Made by a program: the position numbers and the translations under genes. DNA of 64,000 nucleotides from Pseudomonadota bacterium (lineage in GTDB: Bacteria; Pseudomonadota; Gammaproteobacteria; Burkholderiales; Gallionellaceae), in the NCBI GenBank assembly GCA_021848465.1, contig JAJZUP010000002.1, positions 1 through 64,000 on the forward strand, read 5' to 3'. The notes under the pieces were generated by a model. That model searched no databases. It saw only the letters and a list, made by a program, of their open reading frames with translations, and was not told where the DNA came from. This document shows, one piece after another, positions 42,801 through 52,368 of this stretch. Positions within the stretch are counted from its first letter, which is position 1, and each line of letters opens with the position of its first letter.

Positions 42801-44046
42801 GGAAGGCGGCCCGGCGCTGGTCATCGCGCCGACCTCGGTGTGCGGCAACTGGGTCAGCGAGGGCGAGCGCTTTGCTCCCAGCCTGAACCTGCATCTGTAC
42901 GGCGCGGCCGACCGCGCCACCGTGGTTGAGGCCGCCGGTGCGCGCGACGTGGTGGTGGTGTCGTACACCCTGCTGCAACAGGCAGCCGAACAGTTCGCGG
43001 CCAAGCGCTGGCACACGGTCATCGCCGACGAGGCGCAAGCGATCAAGAATGCCAGTGCCAAGCGCAGCCAGGCGGTATTCGAGTTGCAGGCGGACTTCCG
43101 CCTTGCGCTCTCCGGCACGCCAGTGGAAAACCGCCTCGCCGAGCTGTGGTCGATCATGCGCTTCATCAATCCCGGCCTGCTCGGCAGCAGCACGCGCTTC
43201 AACGAGCGCTTTGCCGCGCCGATCGAGCGCGAAAAGGATCGCGATGCACAACACACGTTGCGCCGCCTGATTGCGCCGTTCCTGCTGCGCCGCACCAAAT
43301 CCCAGGTGTTGCAGGAATTGCCGCCGCGCACCGAACTGGTGATCAAGATTGCACCGGGCGTAGAAGAGGCCTCGCACTACGAGGCGCTGCGCCGCCAGGC
43401 GATCACCGAAGCCGACAAGGCGCTGGCAAGCAACAGCAACGGCCAGGCACGCATGAATATCCTCGCCCAGCTCACGCGCCTGCGCCGCGCCGCGTGCGAC
43501 CCGCGCGTGGTCACCCCCGGCTTCCCGGCCAGCGGCAGCAAGGTGCAGACCTTCGTCACGCTGGCGCAGGAGTTGGTTGCCAACGGCCACAAGGCGCTGG
43601 TGTTCAGCCAGTTCGTGGACTTTCTCACGCTGCTGCGCACCGCGCTGGATGAAATCGGGGCCAGTTACCAATACCTGGATGGCGCCACGCCTGCGGCCGA
43701 ACGCAGCAAGCGCGTGGATGCATTCCAGGGCGGCCAGGGTGATTTCTTCCTGATCAGCCTGAAAGCGGGCGGCTTCGGCCTGAACCTGACGGCGGCAGAT
43801 TATGTGGTGATTACCGACCCGTGGTGGAACCCGGCTGCGGAAGACCAGGCCATGGGACGCGCGCACCGCATGGGACAGCTGCGCCCGGTGACGGTGTATC
43901 GCCTGGTCACGCAGGGCACCGTGGAGGAGCACATCGTCGGGCTGCATAACGACAAACGCGCGCTGGCGGAGAGCATTCTCGGCGAGGGCGAAGCGGTCAG
44001 CCTGCCCTCCACCGACGAGCTGATTTCACTGATCCGGGGCGAGTAG
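39880..44046 (+). CDS. SNF2-family DEAD/DEAH helicase
   Basis: DDMGLGKTLQSLALLLA, IADEAQAIKN, LSGTPVENRLAELWSIM, C-terminal helicase motif DPWWNPAAEDQAMGRAHRMGQ. Confidence 0.93.
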   Translation: MNDELSGKISAMSALNGVDDDSRLVMLAMALLWSPHPLSAIHTLMRKLDFKHRNGHSFMAEEIRFCLPALLDKQLVSEPRPGYFRVAEPARGLLYEELFGALEVAVLRRALYETEGYSPQHTLYSWPLLERDPTIAIVRLSLLTRTGKFDIERMSQLIGRNMDWRGILQAALLQHFTPTDFARIDPELSFDFAQLAVQDFCAYWDADLQPLAEWTLTQAANLPERLPNALRCAAAELLLHKGQRAQALTVLAGLQDSHANALRAYALAQESRWEEAQELFESALKQRHSEAGAKKRAFPVSFAWVYPLALLAQQTPRHLELARKFCLNESGKRDPDSSSGWGQWVHAIDIKRGDSEPDPALQRAAEYYGQHVSLDHFWRVLIGAWVGMETMRDTGAYRTALGTMARNQAATLRRIGLDWLAFLADGAQQVINGQEAPEGFFLAGKNEHWRDLLSALQTLGEESTEAAAENARFAWMLDIAPDGALRDIQLLEQQMGVRGWNTPRPVTLGRIVGNPQLAPWDAKVANCLRSEKGARRGVQLDMANAIQALVGHPHVVLKSSIEQFVELSEATPEIEVAHQGDQIVLKVTPPLRAGDPGHKHYYDEAEKREAEALHLITLVPDGAQRVRLYRFTPAQRRAAQLLADKVSIPASAQHELNIAMQALTSHFQLQSDHLQAAREVPAETRLRAELAPFGDGLLLRLVATPLGSDGPRMPPGSGRTRLMAMVGGESTGTTRELDIERRHMESVLDALPFLESCRGNSRQCEWEVPVIDDALALVEVLPTLPGIAALDWPKGKAVKVVTLDEEQLAMRITSARNWFKLDGEVRADEGMVFTFQALLAAAESSSRFVAMGNGTYAALTRKLKERLSNLAAVSETDAHGTRVPRLAAVWLDDVLQDIRTETDSDFQQAIEQLHRAQQQNFVLPGTLQAELRPYQEDGYQWASRLAQAGFGACLADDMGLGKTLQSLALLLARAEGGPALVIAPTSVCGNWVSEGERFAPSLNLHLYGAADRATVVEAAGARDVVVVSYTLLQQAAEQFAAKRWHTVIADEAQAIKNASAKRSQAVFELQADFRLALSGTPVENRLAELWSIMRFINPGLLGSSTRFNERFAAPIEREKDRDAQHTLRRLIAPFLLRRTKSQVLQELPPRTELVIKIAPGVEEASHYEALRRQAITEADKALASNSNGQARMNILAQLTRLRRAACDPRVVTPGFPASGSKVQTFVTLAQELVANGHKALVFSQFVDFLTLLRTALDEIGASYQYLDGATPAAERSKRVDAFQGGQGDFFLISLKAGGFGLNLTAADYVVITDPWWNPAAEDQAMGRAHRMGQLRPVTVYRLVTQGTVEEHIVGLHNDKRALAESILGEGEAVSLPSTDELISLIRGE

Positions 44047-44135
44047 GGGTATTTCCGGACAGTTCAAGGGGCAATATTCATCTCGGCCCGGCATTAGGTA
44101 TAATCCGCATCCTCGTTAAATCCCAAGGAAACATC

Positions 44136-45329
44136 TTGAACCTTTCGCACCGCGTCCTCGCCATCAAGCCTTCCCCTACCCTCGCCGTCGCTGCGCGCGC
44201 GGCCAAGCTGAAAGCTGAAGGCAAGGACATCATCGGACTGGGTACCGGCGAACCGGATTTCGATACTCCGCAACACATCAAGGATGCCGCCATCGCGGCG
44301 ATCAACAAGGGCTTTACGAAATACACCGCGGTCGGCGGCACACCCGGCCTGAAGCAGGCGATCATCGCCAAGTTCAAGCGCGACAACGGGCTTGATTACA
44401 CCGCGAAGCAAATCCTGGTGTCGTGCGGCGGCAAGCAGAGTTTCTTCAACCTGGTACTGTCCACGATCAATCCCGGCGACGAAGTCATCATCACGGCACC
44501 GTACTGGGTGTCGTACCCGGACATCGTGATCATCGCCGAAGGCAAGCCGGTGATCGTGCAAGCCGACATTGCACAAGGTTTCAAGCTGACGCCGCAGCAA
44601 CTCGAAGCTGCGATCACGCCGAAGACGCGCATGGTCGTGATCAACAGCCCGAGCAACCCTTCCGGCGCGATGTACTCGCGTGAAGACCTGGCGGCGCTGG
44701 GCGCAGTGTTGCGCAAGCACCCGAACATCCTGATCGCGACCGACGACATGTACGAACACATCCAGTTGGGCGCGGACAAGTTCTACAACATCCTGAACGC
44801 CTGCCCCGACCTGTATGACCGCACGATGGTGCTGAACGGCGTGTCGAAAGCCTATGCAATGACCGGTTGGCGCATCGGCTATGCGGCCGGCCCGGAAGCC
44901 ATCATCACCGCGATGGAAAACGTGCAGTCGCAAAGCACCTCCAATCCAACCTCGATTTCGCAGGTTGCCGCCGAAGCGGCATTGAACGGCGACCAGAACT
45001 GCCTGGCTCCGATGATTGCCGCGTTCCGCGAGCGCCACGAGTTTGTGGTGGATGCCTTCAACAAGATTCCCGGCCTCAAGTGCATCAAGGCGGGCGGTGC
45101 TTTCTACGCCTTTCCGGATGCGCGTGCCGCCATTGCGCGCCTGCACCAGCAAGGAAAAATCAAGGAAACCACCGACATTGCGCTGTCCGAGTACCTGCTG
45201 AACGAAGCCGGCGTGGCGGTGGTGCCGGGCTCGGCATTTGGCAGCGAAGGCTACTTCCGCATTTCCTTTGCTACGTCGATGGAAAATTTGACGGCAGCGC
45301 TTGAGCGTATCGCAAAAGCGCTGGCCTGA
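44136..45329 (+). CDS. Class I/II PLP-dependent aminotransferase (aspartate aminotransferase family), TTG start
   Basis: LGTGEPDFDTPQHIKDAA, SPSNPSGAMYSREDL, NGVSKAYAMTGWRIGYAAGP. Confidence 0.93.
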   Translation: MNLSHRVLAIKPSPTLAVAARAAKLKAEGKDIIGLGTGEPDFDTPQHIKDAAIAAINKGFTKYTAVGGTPGLKQAIIAKFKRDNGLDYTAKQILVSCGGKQSFFNLVLSTINPGDEVIITAPYWVSYPDIVIIAEGKPVIVQADIAQGFKLTPQQLEAAITPKTRMVVINSPSNPSGAMYSREDLAALGAVLRKHPNILIATDDMYEHIQLGADKFYNILNACPDLYDRTMVLNGVSKAYAMTGWRIGYAAGPEAIITAMENVQSQSTSNPTSISQVAAEAALNGDQNCLAPMIAAFRERHEFVVDAFNKIPGLKCIKAGGAFYAFPDARAAIARLHQQGKIKETTDIALSEYLLNEAGVAVVPGSAFGSEGYFRISFATSMENLTAALERIAKALA

Positions 45330-45403
45330 TACCTCGTGGCGCACCGTTTCATGATGCCCACGTTCCGCACTCCATCCCACCTTATCGCAAGGTGGTCGCG
45401 CCC

Positions 45404-46372
45404 ATGACAATCGAACACCTCGCCGTGCTCGGACAAATCCTTGCTGCGATCGAAAACGATACGCTGGCCCTGCCCGCCTTGCCGGATGTCGCCCTGCGCC
45501 TGCAAAAACTGATCGACGACCCGAATGTGGCCGCGGATGAAATTGTGGCAGCCCTGTCGGGCGACGCGCTGATTTCCGCACAGTTGATAAAAAGCGCAAA
45601 CGGCGCTGCCTTTGCCGACAAGCACCCGGTCAACAATGTGCGCGGAGCCTTGTCGCGTCTGGGCTATCGCCAGGTACGCAACCTGGTCATCGCGACCACC
45701 ATGAGCAAGATGTTCCGCTTCGGTAACCCGTTGCTCAACCGCCATCTGGAGAGCGTTTGGGAACATAGTCGCCGGGTTGCGGCGGTCAGTTATGTGCTGG
45801 GGGCACGCAAGCCTTACCTTTCGCCAGACCAGGCCATGCTCGGCGGACTGGTGTCCCGGATTGGCACCCTGCCGCTATGCACGTTTATCGAGACCCGCCA
45901 GCTCTCGTTAAACGAAGAGGAGTTGCAGGTATTGCTCGACAAATACAGCGCGATGGTCGGGGGAAAACTGCTCGGGAAGTGGAGCTTCCCGGAGGAACTG
46001 ATTAACGTCGCCACACCGCGCAGCGAGACACAAGCTGCGGGCGACAACCTGTCACGTGCGGACTATGCCGACGTCGCTGCGGTATCCGATTTGCTGCTGA
46101 AGGAAAATGCGGCCGACATCGCTTGGGACAGCCTGGCTGCGGTGCAACGACTCGGCCTGAGCGACGAGGGGTGCATAGAATTCATGGAGCACAACGCCGC
46201 ACGTATTGCCGAAGTATCGGAAATGCTCGGATTGACCGCGGCAGGCAGTTCATCTTCCCCACCTGCGGCTGAGTCTCGCAGCCCATTTAGCGCCAGCGGG
46301 ACTGTAGCCCCCCGTCCCGCAGGCAAGCTGGACGCGTTGCTTGCCTGGCTGAAAGCGTTGCTGAAGCGCTAA
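45404..46372 (+). CDS. HDOD domain protein
   Basis: LPALPDVALRLQKLIDDPN...DALISAQLIKSANGAAF...VRGALSRLGYRQVRNLVIATTM. Confidence 0.88.
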   Translation: MTIEHLAVLGQILAAIENDTLALPALPDVALRLQKLIDDPNVAADEIVAALSGDALISAQLIKSANGAAFADKHPVNNVRGALSRLGYRQVRNLVIATTMSKMFRFGNPLLNRHLESVWEHSRRVAAVSYVLGARKPYLSPDQAMLGGLVSRIGTLPLCTFIETRQLSLNEEELQVLLDKYSAMVGGKLLGKWSFPEELINVATPRSETQAAGDNLSRADYADVAAVSDLLLKENAADIAWDSLAAVQRLGLSDEGCIEFMEHNAARIAEVSEMLGLTAAGSSSSPPAAESRSPFSASGTVAPRPAGKLDALLAWLKALLKR

Positions 46373-46374
46373 AC

Positions 46375-49176
46375 TCAGCGTGCCGCCCGCAACTGCGGCG
46401 CGCTTAATGTGCCCGACAGACTCAGGTTGCTGGTGCCGCTACGCCCCTTGAGTTCCGCGCTGAAGCGTCCCGCAATGCTCCCGTCGCCATTCACATCAAA
46501 TGCGCCACGACTGCTCAGGATGCCGGAGGCGATCTGCAAGCGCTGGAAATGGCTGCCTTGCGCGCTGCTCTGGAAATCGCCGCCCAACTCGTCCAGATAG
46601 GTCCGGCCGCCGGCCCCGGTATTGCCTTGACGTGCGGTTTCGATCATGTCGAAGCCCTTGATCTCGCCCTTGCCAACCTTGAAGCGGCCTTCCAGCGTTT
46701 TACTTTCCGACAGCTTGTCGAAACGTGCCGCACTTGCATTCAGGCGCGCATTACCGGACAGCTCGCCGCTCACACCGAATTTCGGGAACAGCTTGTCCAG
46801 CTCGACGCTGCTGGCTTCCATCTCGGCACGCATCGCCCAGCCGCGCTGCCATTCCAGCTTCAGCTTGCCGTTCAGGAAACCGCCATATAGCTGGGCCTTG
46901 AATTCGGGAAAGTTAAGTACGGCAGCGGAGAGCTCACCTTTGGCACTGAAATCTTCGAAATTGACTTCATTGAACAAAGGTACGCCAGTGCCTTTGGCAT
47001 CCAGCTCAACTTGCCAGCGTTCCTCCACCGGATGCAATGCAAGATCGATCTTGCCGTCGGCGCTGAGCAGTTTTACTTGCGCTATTTTCCCCTGCGGATC
47101 GAGATCGACTGCGCCGTTGAATGCGGGCAAGGCCAGATCGCTGCCCACAATCTGCAACTGCTTGATCGTGACACGTTGCACCGGATACGCATTATCGTTG
47201 CCAAGACGCTGTAGCCAGCCTTGCAGCTTATCCAGGCTCTGTCCTGCCAGACTGACATCCTGCAATTCGGCATTGCTGATTTTTTTGACTTGGCCGAACA
47301 GGCTGGCGACATCGAAAGTCAGCACGACCTTGCCGGCCTGTCCTTCATGCGCTTCGCCCACTTGTACCTGCTCCAGTTGCAAGCTGGGTACCGGCAGCGA
47401 ACTCGCGTGCAGTTTCGCAATATGTACCGGCTGGCCAAATTGTGCCGACAGGCGCTGCTCGATTGGGGCAATGTAGCTGTCCAGCGGCATGACGTATGGC
47501 AAGGCAAATACCAGCAACACCGCCACCACGAGCAAACCTGCGGCAATCTTGCCCAATGGCAGCGGTTTACGCCGGACCTTGGCGGATGCCGGCGCTGCGG
47601 GCCTGACCGGCTCGGCAGCTGGCTGGGCCGGGCGTTCCGCTTCCTGTCGTGCCTGTTCCCTGGCACGCTGCTCGGCGGCCGCCCAGGCCTTGGCCTGCTC
47701 AGCCGCCAACTGCTGCGCCTCTTGTGCAGCCTTCGCGGCAGCCGCTTCCGCCGCCGCGAAATTTGGCTGCTTGTCAGTCTTGTCCCCGACGCTGGCCGCC
47801 TGCAATTTTGCGGCCTCCAGTTCGGCCTTGATGCGCACGTTGTCCTGCTCCGCCTTCTGGCGTGCGACCTCAGCCTCCTGTCTGGCCCGGGCTTCAAGTG
47901 TCGCCTTGAGTTCGGCTTCAGCACGCGCCTGAGTTTTTTCCTGCTCCATTTTCTCGCGCAAGGATGCGGCTTCCTGCTGCGCACGCGTCTTTGCTTCAGC
48001 ACGGATTTTTTCAGCCTCCTGTTTGGCCTGCGCCTCAGCTTCGGCCCGGATGCGCTCAGCCTCTTGCTGCGCCTTGATGCGGGATGCCTCCTGCTCTGCC
48101 TGCAAACGGGCCGCTTCTTCTTTCGCACGTGCCTCGGCTTCGGCGCGGATTTTTTCCGCCTCCTGCTTGGCGCGTATTTCGGCTTGCGCCCGGATACGCT
48201 CAGCCTCTTGCTCGGCTTTCTGCCGCGCTGCCTCCTGTTCCGCTTTCAGACGTGCGGCTTCCTGCTCAGCCTTCAGCCGGGCCGCCTCCTGCTCTGCTTT
48301 CAAGCGCGCGGTCTCGGCCTCTTGCTTGATGCGCTGCGCTTCGAGTTCCGCCTTGACGCGCGCAGCCTCCTGTTCGGCTTTCAGCCGCGCGGCCTCGGCC
48401 TGCTCCTTGGCTTGGGCTGCGGCGGCGAGTTCCGCCTGCACACGTGCGGCTTCCTTTTCAGCCAGCTGACGCGCAGCCTCTATTTCGCGTTTGGCCTGCA
48501 ATTCGGCTTCTGCCTTGGCACGCGCCGCCGCCTCTATTTGCCGCTGCGCCTGTGCCTCGGTTTCAGCCTTGGCTTTGGCTGCCGCTTCCAGTTGTTGGCG
48601 CGCCTGTTCGGCGGCCTGCTCCGCGCGCACTCGGGCTGCGGCCTCCTGCCTGGCCTTTGCCTCAGCTTGCTCACGAATGGCAGTTTCCTGCTGGACTCTT
48701 TGTTCGATTTCGGCCTTGCCCTTGGCGGCGGCCTCGGCTGCGAGACGCGCATTCGCCTCCGCCTTGGCCTCGGCGTCCTGGCGCGCCTTTTCCTTGGCCG
48801 CAGCTACGGCCGCCTCAAGCTCAGCGTGTGCCCGCGCGGCCTTGTCGTCGGCTGTCCGCGCCGCTGGAGTTGGGCTGACCAGGCTGGTGAAATCCAATTC
48901 TTCACCCGAATTCATCGCTGCTTGGGCCTTGGGCTTGACGATCTGCACCGTTGCCACTGGCTTGTCTTTATCCTGGATCAGGCCCTCTGCCAGCAACGCC
49001 TCAAGTGTGTCATCAAGAACTGCGCGCAAGCTCGGCGGCGCCCTGCGCGCGACCTCATCCAAAGTGGATTTACCATCAATCAGCAGCAAGGCGCGCTTCA
49101 AATCGCCCGATATGCCAGCCGCCATCATCTCTGCCTTGGCGGTTTTTACAAAAATGATTTTCTTGTCCATTGCCAT
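46375..49176 (-). CDS. Large protein: N-terminal small domain, ~380-aa Ala/Glu/Lys/Arg coiled coil, TM, AsmA-like C-terminal region
   Basis: 933 aa; EQEAARLKA-type repeats; TM IAAGLLVVAVLLVFALPYVMPLDSYIAPIEQRLSAQFGQPVHIAKLH. Confidence 0.8.
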   Translation of the reverse strand: MAMDKKIIFVKTAKAEMMAAGISGDLKRALLLIDGKSTLDEVARRAPPSLRAVLDDTLEALLAEGLIQDKDKPVATVQIVKPKAQAAMNSGEELDFTSLVSPTPAARTADDKAARAHAELEAAVAAAKEKARQDAEAKAEANARLAAEAAAKGKAEIEQRVQQETAIREQAEAKARQEAAARVRAEQAAEQARQQLEAAAKAKAETEAQAQRQIEAAARAKAEAELQAKREIEAARQLAEKEAARVQAELAAAAQAKEQAEAARLKAEQEAARVKAELEAQRIKQEAETARLKAEQEAARLKAEQEAARLKAEQEAARQKAEQEAERIRAQAEIRAKQEAEKIRAEAEARAKEEAARLQAEQEASRIKAQQEAERIRAEAEAQAKQEAEKIRAEAKTRAQQEAASLREKMEQEKTQARAEAELKATLEARARQEAEVARQKAEQDNVRIKAELEAAKLQAASVGDKTDKQPNFAAAEAAAAKAAQEAQQLAAEQAKAWAAAEQRAREQARQEAERPAQPAAEPVRPAAPASAKVRRKPLPLGKIAAGLLVVAVLLVFALPYVMPLDSYIAPIEQRLSAQFGQPVHIAKLHASSLPVPSLQLEQVQVGEAHEGQAGKVVLTFDVASLFGQVKKISNAELQDVSLAGQSLDKLQGWLQRLGNDNAYPVQRVTIKQLQIVGSDLALPAFNGAVDLDPQGKIAQVKLLSADGKIDLALHPVEERWQVELDAKGTGVPLFNEVNFEDFSAKGELSAAVLNFPEFKAQLYGGFLNGKLKLEWQRGWAMRAEMEASSVELDKLFPKFGVSGELSGNARLNASAARFDKLSESKTLEGRFKVGKGEIKGFDMIETARQGNTGAGGRTYLDELGGDFQSSAQGSHFQRLQIASGILSSRGAFDVNGDGSIAGRFSAELKGRSGTSNLSLSGTLSAPQLRAAR

Positions 49177-49344
49177 GTTTGACTCAATATATGCCTAAAT
49201 TTCGGCTTGATTTTCTGCAAAACGGCATCTTACCCCTGCCTGTCAGGGGATGACAAATACTCCGGCCCGGCCTCACTACCGACCTGCTTTTTATGATTAC
49301 TTCAGTTAAAATGCCGGAAGTTTAAAAACGAAAACAGGCATATC

Positions 49345-50577
49345 GTGGCACTGATAGTACAAAAATACGGCGGCACGTCCGTCGGCAATCCGGAACGCAT
49401 CAAGAACGTTGCAAAACGCGTCGCAAAATACAAAGCCCAGGGACATCAGGTTGTAGTGGTGGTTTCCGCCATGAGCGGCGAAACCAATCGCCTGATTTCC
49501 CTTGCCAAGGAAATCCAGGCGAATCCCGACCCGCGAGAACTTGATGTCGTCGTTTCAACTGGCGAGCAGGTCACCATCGGCCTGGTTTCCATGGCCTTGA
49601 TCGCAGAGGGGCTGAAAGCCAAGAGCTATACCGGCGCCCAGGTCAAGATCATGACCGATAGTGCCTTCACCAAGGCTCGCATCGTCAGCATCGATGAACA
49701 AAATATCCGCACCGACCTTGCCAACGACTATGTCGTGGTTGTTGCCGGATTCCAGGGCATCGATGAGCAAGGCAATATCACGACGCTGGGACGCGGCGGC
49801 TCGGACACCACGGGCGTTGCCGTTGCTGCGGCCCTGCGTGCTGACGAATGCCAGATTTATACCGATGTGGACGGCGTCTACACCACCGACCCGCGCATGG
49901 TGCCGGAAGCGCGCCGCCTGAAGAGCATCACATTTGAAGAGATGCTGGAAATGGCAAGCTTGGGCTCCAAGGTTTTGCAGATACGCTCGGTTGAATTCGC
50001 CGGCAAGTACAAGGTCAAGTTGCGGGTGCTTTCCAGCTTTGCTGATGAAGGCGAAGGCACGCTGATCACTTTTGAGGAAAACGACAAAATGGAACAGGCA
50101 ATCATTTCAGGAATCGCGTTCAACCGCGATGAGGCAAAAATTACTGTGCGCGGCGTGCCGGACAAGCCCGGCATCGCATACCAGATTCTCGGGCCGGTCA
50201 GCGAAGCCAATATCGATGTCGACATGATCATCCAGAACGTCGGCGTGGATGGCTCGACAGACTTCTCGTTCACCGTTCATCGCAATGAATACACCAAAGC
50301 GATGGACATCCTGAAAACGCAGATACAACCCCATATCGGCGCGCGCGAGGTGGTGGGCGACAACAAGATCGCAAAGGTGTCCGTGGTCGGTGTCGGCATG
50401 CGCTCCCACGTGGGAATCGCCAGCAAGATGTTCCGCACCCTCGCTGAAGAGGGTATCAATATCCAGATGATCTCAACCTCCGAAATCAAGATCTCCGTCG
50501 TTATTGACGAGAAATATCTTGAGCTGGCAGTGCGCATTCTGCACAAGGCCTTCGATCTGGATCAGGAAGACGCATAA
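49345..50577 (+). CDS. lysC: Aspartate kinase, GTG start
   Basis: IVQKYGGTSVGNPERIKNVAKRV; two C-terminal ACT domains. Confidence 0.96.
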   Translation: MALIVQKYGGTSVGNPERIKNVAKRVAKYKAQGHQVVVVVSAMSGETNRLISLAKEIQANPDPRELDVVVSTGEQVTIGLVSMALIAEGLKAKSYTGAQVKIMTDSAFTKARIVSIDEQNIRTDLANDYVVVVAGFQGIDEQGNITTLGRGGSDTTGVAVAAALRADECQIYTDVDGVYTTDPRMVPEARRLKSITFEEMLEMASLGSKVLQIRSVEFAGKYKVKLRVLSSFADEGEGTLITFEENDKMEQAIISGIAFNRDEAKITVRGVPDKPGIAYQILGPVSEANIDVDMIIQNVGVDGSTDFSFTVHRNEYTKAMDILKTQIQPHIGAREVVGDNKIAKVSVVGVGMRSHVGIASKMFRTLAEEGINIQMISTSEIKISVVIDEKYLELAVRILHKAFDLDQEDA

Positions 50578-50622
50578 AACGTTTGACCTGAAGGCCTCAA
50601 GCCAGTATCATGCGCGGCCTTC

Positions 50623-50716
50623 GGAGAGATGGCCGAGAGGTCGAAGGCACACCCCTGCTAAGGGTGCATACGAGCTTAAACTTGTATCGAGGGTTCGAAT
50701 CCCTCTCTCTCCGCCA
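50623..50716 (+). tRNA. tRNA-Ser(GCT)
   Basis: ggagagatggccgagaggtcgaaggcacacccctGCTaagggtgc...ggttcgaatccctctctctccgcca, long variable arm. Confidence 0.95.
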
Positions 50717-50762
50717 GAGATGGCAGAGAAACAAATGCAGTACTGCAGTAAAAGTTAACAAC

Positions 50763-50839
50763 GCGCCCGTAGCTCAGCTGGATAGAGTACTTGGCTACGA
50801 ACCAAGGGGTCAGGAGTTCGAATCTCTTCGGGCGCGCCA
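50763..50839 (+). tRNA. tRNA-Arg(ACG)
   Basis: gcgcccgtagctcagctggatagagtacttggctACGaaccaaggggtcaggagttcgaatctcttcgggcgcgcca. Confidence 0.95.
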
Positions 50840-50844
50840 AATAG

Positions 50845-50871
50845 CAAGGCCTCCAGCGATGGAGGCCTTTT
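50845..50871 (+). terminator. Rho-independent terminator after tRNAs
   Basis: aaggcctccagcgatggaggcctttt. Confidence 0.75.
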
Positions 50872-50894
50872 CATTTGCATGATCTGCCTTCCTG

Positions 50895-50936
50895 AAAAAG
50901 AAACGGCTTACGCTATGAATCGTAAGCCGCAAAAAC
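50895..50936 (-). terminator. Probable terminator for cytochrome c gene (minus)
   Basis: Perfect 9-bp stem cggcttacg/cgtaagccg; U-rich tail on minus strand (tttcttttt). Confidence 0.6.
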
Positions 50937-51034
50937 TACTATAGGGATACTACAAACTCCTCAGTTGCAAATTCATGCAACCGTACATCAGCCATCCGGG
51001 CTTCAGCTTTCACCGAAGCCCAAATGGCAGTGTC

Positions 51035-51370
51035 TTACTTCAACTCCAGAATGGCTTCAACAATCTTTTCGATCTCAGCCTTGCTTGGCTTGGAAGCGTG
51101 AGGTGGCATTGCCATGCCGCCGGTCACTTTAGTCCAATTGCCCTTGCCGCCCTTGATGACCTTCTCTACCAGCATTTCCTTGGCTCCTTTGTCACCACGG
51201 TACTTGTCAGCGACGTCTTTCCAGGCAGGCCCTACAACTTTCTTCTCTACTGAGTGGCAAGCCAGACAGTCGCCTTTGTATTCCTTTGCCAAAGCGACTG
51301 GATCTGCGGCCCATGCCGATCCGGATGCCAAACCTGCTACTGAAACCAACGCTACAAGTATTGCTTTCAT
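51035..51370 (-). CDS. Class I cytochrome c (c551/c552 type)
   Basis: Signal peptide, CLACH haem motif, C-terminal GGMAMPPHA. Confidence 0.93.
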   Translation of the reverse strand: MKAILVALVSVAGLASGSAWAADPVALAKEYKGDCLACHSVEKKVVGPAWKDVADKYRGDKGAKEMLVEKVIKGGKGNWTKVTGGMAMPPHASKPSKAEIEKIVEAILELK

Positions 51371-51643
51371 ATCACGCTCTCCCATAAGTTAAATTGAGTT
51401 TAAAGCCTAGAGCAACCAGGCTGTAATATCCTAACTTGTTGAATGCAAAATTTTAGTTAAATTTCGTGAGGTTTGTATTTTTCGTAACACAAATATGCTA
51501 TCCAGCACGACTCACCACCACATGGCACCGCACAAAATCAGTCCCTGCCGAACAGGGGAGTCAGCAACATTAGCCTTACAGTTCGTTTACTCCCTCACGT
51601 AGGCTAAACTGGCTTATGATTCCCCAACCCCAAGGAGTAATTT

Positions 51644-52300
51644 ATGAAAAAAGATTTTTGGCTGGAGCGATGGGAACGTCAGGAAATCGGGTTCCACCAA
51701 GGTGAAGTCAATCCGTATCTGATTAAATATTGGGCAAGGGCCAATCCCGCTCACTCGGGCAAAGTGTTTGTACCGCTTTGCGGGAAAAGCCAGGATCTGA
51801 TATGGCTCCGCAATTATGGGCAGCAGGTATTGGGTGTTGAGTTAAGTCCGCTTGCTGTTGAATCTTTTTTTTCAGAAAACGGTTACTCGCCCATTACAAC
51901 TCGCATTCACAATTTCCAGCAATGCGCAGCCGACGACTTGAAGTTATTGTGTGGCGACTTTTTTGATTTAACCGCTGACATTCTCGAAGACACCGTTGCT
52001 GTGTTTGACCGGGCATCGCTGGTCGCGCTGCCGCCCGAAATGCGTAGCCGCTATGCCAAGCACTTGGTCGAAATTTTACCGCCTTTGGCGAAAATCCTTC
52101 TCATCACTTTTGAATATGACCAAATGCGCATGCCAGGCCCACCCTTTGCCGTCACTCAAGATGAGGTTGACGCGCTATATGGGCAATATGCCGAAATTGA
52201 GTTGCTTGAGTCGATCAGTGTTCTTGAGGACAACCCGCACTTCAAGGCTCGCGGCCTGTCAGCGCTTCACGAAAACATATTCCTGCTGACGCTGAAATAA
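51644..52300 (+). CDS. tpm: Thiopurine S-methyltransferase
   Basis: FWLERWERQEIGFHQGEVNPYLIKYW...VFVPLCGKSQDLIWLRNYGQQVLGVELSPLAVESFF. Confidence 0.93.
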   Translation: MKKDFWLERWERQEIGFHQGEVNPYLIKYWARANPAHSGKVFVPLCGKSQDLIWLRNYGQQVLGVELSPLAVESFFSENGYSPITTRIHNFQQCAADDLKLLCGDFFDLTADILEDTVAVFDRASLVALPPEMRSRYAKHLVEILPPLAKILLITFEYDQMRMPGPPFAVTQDEVDALYGQYAEIELLESISVLEDNPHFKARGLSALHENIFLLTLK

Positions 52301-52368
52301 TTCCGGAGCATCATTTTTGTCACCCATAATGACGACACTCCACAACCGGACCGGCACTCCCATCAAGG

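Noticed and set aside
40714-43947. 1077-aa minus-strand ORF
   Set aside because: Antisense shadow of the SNF2 helicase gene; no recognisable motifs, biased His/Gln/Arg/Ala composition.
48150-48320. Tandem DNA repeat as CRISPR or minisatellite
   Set aside because: In frame with the coding region and explained by heptad-like protein repeats.
47221-49182. 653-aa plus-strand Leu/Phe/Cys-rich ORF
   Set aside because: Antisense to the coiled-coil protein; repetitive composition is explained by the reverse complement of EQEAARLKA repeats.
49200-49344. Lysine riboswitch ahead of lysC
   Set aside because: Too short and no lysine-riboswitch-like conserved stems or terminator seen.
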